From Elusimicrobiota bacterium (GTDB lineage Bacteria; Elusimicrobiota; Elusimicrobia; UBA1565; UBA9628), in assembly GCA_016218545.1 (NCBI GenBank), contig JACRDQ010000001.1, positions 31,528 to 95,527 on the forward strand: 64,000 nucleotides of DNA. Direction: 5' to 3'. The notes below the pieces were generated by a model. That model was given only the letters and a program-made list of their open reading frames with translations. It did not search any database and was not told the DNA's origin. Shown piece after piece: positions 57,712 to 64,000 of this stretch. Position 1 is the first letter of the stretch; every line of letters begins with the position of its first letter. Position numbers and translations under genes: made by a program.

Positions 57712-58215
57712 GTGAGGTCCGAGAGGCCGGACTACTTCCCACTGGAGGCCGGCTCCGTCTTCGAGTTCGAGGTCGAACGCGACGGCGGAGTCGGCCGCCA
57801 GATTCTGGAGGTCGTCAGCGTCGAGGCGGCCGGAGGGACGGTCCAGGCCTTGTTCCGCAGGACCGACGGCCCTGCGGAGGACCGGCAGACGGTCGAGTAC
57901 GGCGTCACCCGCGATCCGTCCTGGGTGCGCGTCGAAGGGGAGCTCGAGCTTCCCTGCTCCCCGGCCCCGGGCATGTCGTGGAACGCGGCACCCCTCTCCA
58001 TGAAGGTCTCGGAGGTCGGGGCCGAGGTGCGGGTCCCGGCAGGGACCTTCCAGGGTTGCGTCCGGGTCTCCTACCTCGTGGCCGGCGGAGACGCAGGGTC
58101 AGGCGAGCGCTTCTACGCTCCGGGCGTGGGCTTGGTCTGCGAGGAGTGCAGCGAGGAGGCGAGCCCCTTTACGTCGCGGCTCGTCAGGTATTCCCTCCCC
58201 GGCGGCAGGCCCTGA
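57712..58215 (+). CDS. small beta-domain protein
   Basis: 167 residues from GTG, leaderless (TATAAT at 57700-57705, 6 nt away). Beta-rich; DYFPLEAGSVFEFEVERDG at the start and GERFYAPGVGLVCEEC near the end match a common secreted-protein domain used in lipoproteins, though no signal peptide is present here. The aldehyde dehydrogenase gene follows 1 bp later. Function unknown. Confidence 0.72.
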   Translation: MRSERPDYFPLEAGSVFEFEVERDGGVGRQILEVVSVEAAGGTVQALFRRTDGPAEDRQTVEYGVTRDPSWVRVEGELELPCSPAPGMSWNAAPLSMKVSEVGAEVRVPAGTFQGCVRVSYLVAGGDAGSGERFYAPGVGLVCEECSEEASPFTSRLVRYSLPGGRP

Positions 58216-58216
58216 G

Positions 58217-59659
58217 ATGCCCGTGACCACGGTCCCGCCTCCGGCGCGCAGCATGACCCCGGTCGAGACTGCCCGGGTCGCGGCCGCTGCCAGGGCCGCG
58301 GCGGAACGCTGGCGCAGGGTCCCGGTCGGAGAGCGCAGCGAGGCCGTGTCCGAGGTGTGGCGGAGGATCTACCAGCGCAGGGCCGAGCTCTACAAGGTGG
58401 TGCACTCGGAGACCTGCAAGCCCCTCGTGGAGTTCGAGGCCATGGAGCTCTGCCCCACGGACCTCATCGTCAAGTACTTCGCTTCCAACGCCCGGCGCAT
58501 CCTTGAGGAGGCCCCGGCTGACAAGTCCTGGATCATGGCCAACAAGAGGGCTTTCGTGCGCTGGCTGCCCCGCGGTGTCGTGGGGCTCATCACGCCCTGG
58601 AATTTCCCTTTCCTCATCCCGTTCGGCGACTCGGTGCCTGCCCTCATGGCGGGCAACGCGGTCCTCATCAAGCCGTCGGAGTGGACCACCCGGACCATGC
58701 TCTGGACCGCGGACGCGGTGCAGGGCACGGGGCTCCTTCCCGAGGGTCTCTTCTCCGTGGCGACCGGCGACGGCTCCGTGGGCAGGCAGGTGCTGCAGAC
58801 CTCGGACATGGTCCTCTTCACGGGCTCGACCCGGACGGGCCGAGCCGTGGCCCAGGAGGCCGGGGGGCTCCTCAAGCCCGTGGTGCTGGAGCTGGGCGGC
58901 AAGCATCCCATGATCGTGCTGCGCGACGCGGCCGTGCCCAGGGCCGCCAGGGCCGCGGTCTGGGGGGCCTTCGCCAACTGCGGGCAGGTCTGCGTGGGCA
59001 TCGAGCGGGCCCTGGTCGAAGACGAGATCCACGACCGCTTCGTGGCCGCGGTGCGGGCCGAGATGGGGCGCCTGCGCCAGGGACTCGGCGGGACCGGGGT
59101 GGACGTGGGGCGCCTGATCTTCCCTCCCCAGTTCGAGCGGGTCATGGACCAGCTCGAGGACGCGCGCTCCAAGGGAGCGACCGTGATCGGGGGCGAAGTG
59201 GCCGACGCCGACAACCTCATGATCCGGCCCGCCCTGGTCCTGGGCGCCACCCTGGAGATGAAGGTCATGCGCGAGGAGACTTTCGGCCCGGTCCTCCCCG
59301 TCATGAAGGTCTCCTGCGCCGAGGAGGCCGTGCGCCTGGCCAACGACGCCCCCTACGGCTTGGCCGCCAGCATCTGGAGCGCGGACCTCGACCGGGCCGA
59401 GAGCCTGGCCGCCTCCGTCGAGGCCGGGATGGTCGGGGTCAACGACTGCCTCAGCCACTACGCGGTCCCTTCCCTGCCCTTCGGCGGGGTCAAGTCCAGC
59501 GGGCTGGGCCGGCGCCACTCCGAGGAGGGGCTGCGCATGTTCTGCTCGAGCCAGGCCGTGCTCACCCATGAGTGGCCGGCCTCCATGCCCGACCCGTGGT
59601 GGTACCCTTACGAGTCCTGGAAATCCAGGCTCCTCGAGTGGATCCAGAGACTCACCTGA
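58217..59659 (+). CDS. NAD(P)-dependent aldehyde dehydrogenase
   Basis: 480 residues. Catalytic C259 (FANCGQVCVG), general base E225 (LELGGKHP), N129 in the TPWNF loop and K152 (KPSEW). The family is broad; substrate is not evident from sequence. The end (about 465-480, YPYESWKSRLLEWIQ) is amphipathic and could contact the membrane. The start (ATG 58217) overlaps nothing; the previous stop is 1 bp away, so they share a transcript. Confidence 0.94.
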   Translation: MPVTTVPPPARSMTPVETARVAAAARAAAERWRRVPVGERSEAVSEVWRRIYQRRAELYKVVHSETCKPLVEFEAMELCPTDLIVKYFASNARRILEEAPADKSWIMANKRAFVRWLPRGVVGLITPWNFPFLIPFGDSVPALMAGNAVLIKPSEWTTRTMLWTADAVQGTGLLPEGLFSVATGDGSVGRQVLQTSDMVLFTGSTRTGRAVAQEAGGLLKPVVLELGGKHPMIVLRDAAVPRAARAAVWGAFANCGQVCVGIERALVEDEIHDRFVAAVRAEMGRLRQGLGGTGVDVGRLIFPPQFERVMDQLEDARSKGATVIGGEVADADNLMIRPALVLGATLEMKVMREETFGPVLPVMKVSCAEEAVRLANDAPYGLAASIWSADLDRAESLAASVEAGMVGVNDCLSHYAVPSLPFGGVKSSGLGRRHSEEGLRMFCSSQAVLTHEWPASMPDPWWYPYESWKSRLLEWIQRLT

Positions 59660-59666
59660 GGGGAGC

Positions 59667-60491
59667 ATGATCCTCGGCGTGCACTGCGCGGTCCGCCAGG
59701 GCTATGCCGCGGCGCTTTCCGAGGCGGTCTCCATGGGCTGCGGGGCCATGCAGATGCTCCCCTATCAGCGCCACCACGACCCCTCGCCGGAGGAGCTCGC
59801 TGCTTTCTGCGCGGCCCGGAAGGCGGGGCCCGTGCGCAGACTCGTCATCCACTCCCGCTTCGTGCCGTGCCCCGGGTCCTCGGACCGCGTCCGGCGCTCC
59901 CGCTCGCGGGAGCTCCTGACCCGGGAGCTGCGCCTGGCGGCCGGCTTGGGGGCCGACGCCTACGTGCTGCATGCCGGAGCGTATTCGGAGGGGGCCGCGC
60001 GCTCCGAAGGCCTGGCTCACGCGTGCTCCACGGCTTGCGCGGCGGTGCAGGAGGCCGGGGCGGGCTTCCCCGTCCTTTTCGAGAACGTGCCGGGCGGGGG
60101 GCGGCGCCTGGGCGGGGAAATCGACGACCTCGAACGGCTCCTCGAAGGCTCCTCCAAGGCAGGCGGCAGGTTCGGGCTCTGCCTGGACACGGCGCATGCC
60201 TGGGCCTCGGGCCATGACATCGCGTCAGCCGAGGGCATGCTCCGGTTCCTGGCCAGGATCAACCGCGTCTTCGGAGCGGAACGGGTCGGCGCATTCCACC
60301 TCGCGGACACCAGGGCCATGCTGGGGACCTGCAAGGAAGACCACCGCTGCCTGGGCGAAGGCTATCTCGGCGGGGAAGGCATGAAGACCCTGCTCGAGAG
60401 ACCGGAGTACGCGGACGTGCCCGCCATCATCGAGACTCCCAGGGAGGACGGCTCCTACCAACGGGACCTCGAGTACTTGCGGAAGCTGTAG
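59667..60491 (+). CDS. endonuclease IV-like (AP endonuclease) protein
   Basis: 274 residues, xylose-isomerase-like TIM barrel. Metal-site segments visible: VIHSRF, LHAGAYSEG, LFENVPG, CLDTAHAWASGHDI, AFHLADT and PAIIETPREDG, as in Nfo. Members cut DNA at abasic sites. It may act in repair; the window has no other Nfo-type gene. The ATG at 59667 follows the ALDH stop by 7 bp with GGGGAG upstream. Confidence 0.85.
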   Translation: MILGVHCAVRQGYAAALSEAVSMGCGAMQMLPYQRHHDPSPEELAAFCAARKAGPVRRLVIHSRFVPCPGSSDRVRRSRSRELLTRELRLAAGLGADAYVLHAGAYSEGAARSEGLAHACSTACAAVQEAGAGFPVLFENVPGGGRRLGGEIDDLERLLEGSSKAGGRFGLCLDTAHAWASGHDIASAEGMLRFLARINRVFGAERVGAFHLADTRAMLGTCKEDHRCLGEGYLGGEGMKTLLERPEYADVPAIIETPREDGSYQRDLEYLRKL

Positions 60492-60500
60492 GGCTCGCCG

Positions 60501-61496
60501 CTACCGCGGCTTTCGAGCCTCGACCAGGGAGTGCATCCCCGGGTCGCGGTGGATGAGGCGCACGCGCTTGAATCCTGCGGCAGCCAGGTCCTGCCGGAAC
60601 TCCGAGAGGCTGAAGGTGCCTCCGGCCCGCGTGCCTGCGAGCATGTTGACCGCGAAGAGCGCTCCGTAGGAGGGCATGGTGTGGGACTCGTCCATGACCA
60701 CGTCCCGGATGAGGAGCCTGCCGCCCGGCTCCAGGGCCCGGAAGAGCTCCTGGTAGAGCCGCCGGTTCTCGGGCCTGGAGTGCTGGTGCACGATGGCGCT
60801 CAGCCAGGCCAGGTCTGCCCCGCGCGGGAGGCGGCGCTTGAGGTAGTCTCCGGAGGCGAGCCTCACCCTGGAGAGGAAGCCCTCCCGGCCCAGGCGCTTC
60901 TTGGCCATGGCGGTCACGGAGGGGAGATCGAAGAGGATGGCGCGGGCCCCGGGCTTCCTGCGCAGGAAGGCCATGGTCCACGTGCCTGACCCGCCGCCCA
61001 CGTCCAGCAGGGTCGTGAAGCTCCCGGGCCGGGCGAGGGCTGCGACCTTGTCCGCCGCGGGCGACGAGAAGCTGTGCATGGCTCCGATGAAGGAGACCGC
61101 GTCGCCCTTGGCGCCCAGGATGCTGGGCCTGTCCGGACCGGGCCGCCCGGTCTTGACCGTACGCGCGAGGTCAGCCCAGCGCCTGAGGCAGTTCGCCAGG
61201 TGGCGCAGACCCGGCAGGAGGGTGCGGGGAGCCCGGCCCGAGAGGACAGGAGCGACACCCGGCGCGCAGCGATAGCGTCCCCTGCTCTTGGTGAGCAGGC
61301 CCAGGCTCGCCAGGGCGTCGAGGAGGATCGCCGCTCCCCGCAGGTCCGCGCCCATGAGCCGGGCCGCTTGCCTCGCGGTCAAGGGCCGCAAGGACAGGGG
61401 GGTGAAGACGTCGAGCTCCGCGGCCGCGGCGAGCACGGCCGCGGGCTGGAAGGCGCGCGCCAGCTCCGCGATGGACTCAAGGGTCCAGGGCCGCAT
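60501..61496 (-). CDS. O-methyltransferase, plant-type dimerising
   Basis: 331 residues. N-terminal helical dimerisation domain (about 1-110), SAM motif LLDVGGGSGTWTMAFL (about 163-178) and the catalytic-region histidine in SAIVHQHS (about 221-228). Family members methylate hydroxyl groups of small aromatic or quinone-like molecules; substrate unknown. It overlaps the HD-domain gene by 1 nt (TGATG). Confidence 0.87.
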   Translation of the reverse strand: MRPWTLESIAELARAFQPAAVLAAAAELDVFTPLSLRPLTARQAARLMGADLRGAAILLDALASLGLLTKSRGRYRCAPGVAPVLSGRAPRTLLPGLRHLANCLRRWADLARTVKTGRPGPDRPSILGAKGDAVSFIGAMHSFSSPAADKVAALARPGSFTTLLDVGGGSGTWTMAFLRRKPGARAILFDLPSVTAMAKKRLGREGFLSRVRLASGDYLKRRLPRGADLAWLSAIVHQHSRPENRRLYQELFRALEPGGRLLIRDVVMDESHTMPSYGALFAVNMLAGTRAGGTFSLSEFRQDLAAAGFKRVRLIHRDPGMHSLVEARKPR

Positions 61497-62053
61497 CAGA
61501 GCCCCAGGTCCGCGGAGATGCCGCGCATGGCCTCGACCGCGAGCACGGCGAAATCGGGCAGAGGGATGCCCACGGCCTCGCACTCCCTGATGGCGTCGCG
61601 GTTGACCGAGGCCGCGAAGAGCTTCTCCTTCATGCGCTTGACCACGGAGTTGGGGTTGACCGAGGTCAGCTTCTTGTCGGGGTAGACCAGGGTCGTGGCC
61701 GTGACCAGGCCCGTGACGGTCTCGCCGGCGGCCAGGGCGTGGTGGAGGCGCTCGGTCCTCTTGGCTCCGCTGGAGAGCTCGTTGTGCATCCGGATGGCTT
61801 CGATGACGTCCTCGGGCACGCCCGCGGGCCGCAGGAGCTCCGGCGCCTTGGAGCCGTGCGTTGCCGGGTCTCCTGCCGTGAGCTCCACGTCCACGTCGTG
61901 GAGGAGTCCCGCCAGGCCCCACCGGGCCTCGTCCTCGCCCAGCTTCCTGGCCATGGCGCGGAGCACGGCCTCGGAGGCGAGGCAGTGCTTGAGCATGTTC
62001 TCTCCCTTGACGTGCCGGCGCAGGAGCTCGAGAGCGGCCTCGCGGCTGATCAC
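61496..62053 (-). CDS. HD-domain protein
   Basis: 185 residues from GTG. HD motif H52-D53 (LLHDVDVEL), a first metal histidine at H23 and further His (HGSK, MHNEL), i.e. the metal-binding set of HD phosphohydrolases. Members hydrolyse nucleotides or phosphodiesters; I cannot say which. It lies behind a leader ORF (62050-62130) and is co-transcribed with the O-methyltransferase. Confidence 0.85.
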   Translation of the reverse strand: MISREAALELLRRHVKGENMLKHCLASEAVLRAMARKLGEDEARWGLAGLLHDVDVELTAGDPATHGSKAPELLRPAGVPEDVIEAIRMHNELSSGAKRTERLHHALAAGETVTGLVTATTLVYPDKKLTSVNPNSVVKRMKEKLFAASVNRDAIRECEAVGIPLPDFAVLAVEAMRGISADLGL

Positions 62054-62142
62054 GCGAGGACCGAGGCCTTGCTGATGGAGTCGAGCCGGACGCTGGTGGC
62101 TGCCTGTTGGAGCTGGAGCAATGGATTCATGGCCCTATTGTA
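62050..62142 (-). promoter_or_regulatory. promoter plus 26-residue leaderless leader ORF
   Basis: TACAAT (62142-62137), 6 nt, then ATG (62130) opening 26 codons (MNPLLQLQQAATSVRLDSIS ...) that end in TGA (62052-62050), overlapping the GTG of the HD gene (GTGA). The clearest case of this arrangement in the window. Confidence 0.55.
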
Positions 62143-62175
62143 TCAAGATGACGGGCCGGGATGCCCAGGAGGGAG

Positions 62176-62213
62176 TGGGCCCAAGACCCTAGCCTGTCCT
62201 GGGCCCAATACCC
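62176..62213. repeat. imperfect direct repeat between divergent promoters
   Basis: TGGGCCCAAGACCC (62176-62189) and TGGGCCCAATACCC (62200-62213), one difference in 14, 24 bp apart, between the HD-gene promoter and the secreted-protein promoter. Each contains the palindrome GGGCCC. Possible regulator binding sites. Confidence 0.4.
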
Positions 62214-62260
62214 GGCCGCGCCTGGGTCCATGGATTCTATTGATAATCGCTGCGACATCG

Positions 62261-62266
62261 TATGAT
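62261..62266 (+). promoter_or_regulatory. -10 box for a leaderless transcript
   Basis: TATGAT, 6 nt before the ATG at 62273. Confidence 0.5.
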
Positions 62267-62272
62267 TTCCCC

Positions 62273-64000
62273 ATGACCCAGAGACCCCTCGATGCGATCA
62301 TCATTTCCCTGGCTGCGGTCCTCGCCGCCCATCCCCTGTCTGTATCCGCCGCCAATCTCTCGGCAGTGACGGCCATCAAGGCCGCGCCTGCCGGCCAGTC
62401 AGCGGCCCTGGGCTGGAACGCCCTATCAGGCGTGGGAGCGCCTGCGCTCGCCGCTCCCGCGGTCTGGCAGGCGGGCACAAGCCTCTCCGGCTACGCGGCT
62501 CCGAGCCTGCAGGGAGCGCAGTCCCTCGAGGTCCCGGTCATGCCCGGCTTGTCCGCTGTCGTGCCTTCCGTGGCTCCGGCCATCAACGCTGCCGAGCCCG
62601 GGACGGTCGAGGCTCCCAAGACGGCCCTCTCCGATGTCCGCGAAGCGGCACAGGCCCTGGCTGACGGCAAGGACGCCGGCCAAGAAGCGTCCGCTCCCAA
62701 GGTGCTCGACAAGGTCTTCGACGGCGCGAACGTCCAGGCCTCCGGCTCAGGCGCTGCGGTCGAGGGCGGCTACAGTCTGTCCGCGTCCGAGTCCTATCTG
62801 TCCAAGGCTCCCCGATCTGTCCTGCCCTCGGTCGAGCCCCAGTGGAAGTCTGCGTCCCGAAGCCTTGCCCGCCGCCTGAGGTACAGGGCGGAGCAGGGCG
62901 AGGTCAAGGAGCTCGGCGAGGAGGTCAAGGTCGAGACCAAGCGCGAGGACCTCGCGGTCCAGGCGGTCTCCGGCGTGCTCGCGGAGGCTGCTGCCGCGGC
63001 CGGCCTTCAGGACAAGGTCTCGGTGCGTTCGTGGACCGTGCCTTCCGCGGTCAAGGCTGTGGCCGCGATCAGGAAGTCCGACAAGGAGGCCCTCGCCTGG
63101 ATCGATGAGCAGGGCGTGGTGCGCTTCCACCGCTTTGACGAAGGCAAGACCTATCGGGCCGAGACCGAGGGCAAGGCGGACCTCATCGCTCCGAGCTCGG
63201 ACGGAGAATCTCTCTACGTCATGACCGGCGGCCTGCTCCAGAAGTGGGACCTGCTCTCGACGGACCCGTCCAAGGAAACCCTCGTGGTCGGCGGCGTGCC
63301 CTTCAAGGTCGAGGCCGCGGTCTCCATGGCGGCCTTCTCGCAGAAGGGCGAGGAGGGGGTCAAGGTCGTGACCAAGACGGGCCGAGTCTACGCCACGGCC
63401 AAGCGGGTCATCACCATGGCGCGCAAGGACGCGGTCGTGGACCTCCACGGCAACCTCGTAGACGGGGTCGAGCTTGCGGGCAACGGCCTCTACCTGCGCC
63501 GGACCGCTGAGGGGACCATGGTCTACTCCGCCTCCGTGGACGGCGAGGAGGCCCTGCTGGAGGAGGTCGGGACCCTTCCGTTCGCGGTGAAGGCCGTGGC
63601 TCGCGGCCCTGTCCGTGACGTGTATTTCGCGGTCTCGGCCGAGGGCCTGGTCGAATACGAGGCCGCTGCGGGCCGCTACCGGGTCTTCAAGGTCCCGGGC
63701 CTGGCCGACGCTGTGGCCGGCTCCGGCGCTGCCGGGCTGGACATGCGCGGAACGTCCGTCAAGATCGCGGCCGGGAACCGGGTCTTCGAGGTCGAAGTCG
63801 CCGACGCGCGCGAGTTCCTCGCGTCCCGCGCAGCCGAGATGAGGCTCTGGTCCCAGGCCAACCCCATGTACGTGGAGGGGGGCAAGCTGCACATCGGCGA
63901 TTTCACGTTCTCGATCGCGGCCAAGATCCCTGCGCCCCAGCCGATGATGAAGCGGGCGTGGAACCGGGTCCTTCAGGCGGTGGGCCGTGGCGTGCCGGAC
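62273..64000 (+). CDS. large secreted Ala-rich protein, runs off the window
   Basis: 576 codons visible with no stop before the edge. Signal peptide (about 1-26, IIISLAAVLAAHPLSVSAA), an Ala/Pro/Val-rich region (about 30-190) and then a beta-rich domain of repeating strands (LAWIDEQGVVRFHRFDEGKT; LIAPSSDGESLYVMTGGLLQ), like a propeller. No enzyme motif. Such N-termini are common in Elusimicrobiota-like genomes as I recall. I do not recognise the domain. Confidence 0.78.
   Translation, partial: MTQRPLDAIIISLAAVLAAHPLSVSAANLSAVTAIKAAPAGQSAALGWNALSGVGAPALAAPAVWQAGTSLSGYAAPSLQGAQSLEVPVMPGLSAVVPSVAPAINAAEPGTVEAPKTALSDVREAAQALADGKDAGQEASAPKVLDKVFDGANVQASGSGAAVEGGYSLSASESYLSKAPRSVLPSVEPQWKSASRSLARRLRYRAEQGEVKELGEEVKVETKREDLAVQAVSGVLAEAAAAAGLQDKVSVRSWTVPSAVKAVAAIRKSDKEALAWIDEQGVVRFHRFDEGKTYRAETEGKADLIAPSSDGESLYVMTGGLLQKWDLLSTDPSKETLVVGGVPFKVEAAVSMAAFSQKGEEGVKVVTKTGRVYATAKRVITMARKDAVVDLHGNLVDGVELAGNGLYLRRTAEGTMVYSASVDGEEALLEEVGTLPFAVKAVARGPVRDVYFAVSAEGLVEYEAAAGRYRVFKVPGLADAVAGSGAAGLDMRGTSVKIAAGNRVFEVEVADAREFLASRAAEMRLWSQANPMYVEGGKLHIGDFTFSIAAKIPAPQPMMKRAWNRVLQAVGRGVPD

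Noticed and set aside
58184..59668. Long minus-strand frame opposite the aldehyde dehydrogenase
   Set aside because: The plus strand encodes all ALDH catalytic residues; the antisense frame is a GC-codon shadow.

Overview
The window is a GC-rich bacterial chromosome segment of almost wall-to-wall genes; no stretch longer than about 300 bases lacks a feature. No rRNA or other strict taxonomic marker is present. The best guess is an Elusimicrobiota-like lineage, based on the large Ala/Pro-rich secreted proteins of unknown function (42427-44415 and 62273 to the edge), the ECF sigma operons and the double-membrane envelope (several predicted outer-membrane barrels, a lipoprotein). This is inference. 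Two habits recur. Many genes have a TATAAT-like -10 box only 5-8 nt before the start codon, so their mRNAs should be leaderless. Several others start with a tiny upstream ORF whose stop codon overlaps the real start (GTGA, TTGA or ATGA).

Region 1 (1-16530) holds a partial glycyl-tRNA synthetase; an autoregulated ArsR repressor with a 51-residue Cys-rich protein; a sensor kinase with a TPR lipoprotein; an ECF sigma / anti-sigma / DUF3106-like operon followed by envelope genes behind candidate ECF promoters; a response regulator; soluble transhydrogenase; a membrane ferredoxin divergent from a membrane spermidine-synthase-like protein; an Omp85-like barrel; an FkbM methyltransferase; and a DUF6901-like protein.

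Region 2 (16761-29176) is the standout: a complete chromosomal integron. An IntI-type integrase with an extra N-terminal domain is followed, on the same strand, by an attI-like site and 14 gene cassettes, all in one direction and separated by 13 intact attC sites plus one broken by an insertion sequence. Cassette DNA is visibly less GC-rich than the flanks. Cassettes carry small membrane proteins, zinc-ribbon proteins, two related toxin-antitoxin pairs each with its own promoter and operator, a NucS/DUF91-like nuclease and several unknown proteins. An IS1182-type element sits at the crossover triplet of the last attC and closes the array.

Region 3 (29277-64000) returns to the GC-rich backbone: CpXC protein, TPR protein, AmrS-type radical SAM enzyme, amino-acid ABC transporter (binding protein fused to permease, plus ATPase), a surface-glycan-type operon (double nucleotidyltransferase, GT2, GDPD-like), topoisomerase I, a hybrid histidine kinase, an anion permease, a CFA-synthase-like methyltransferase, a sterol-desaturase-family protein, a U32-like protein, a thioredoxin-fold protein, a second ECF sigma/FecR pair next to a DRRED-repeat protein, aldehyde dehydrogenase, an endonuclease IV-like protein, an O-methyltransferase with an HD-domain protein, and a large secreted protein running off the edge.
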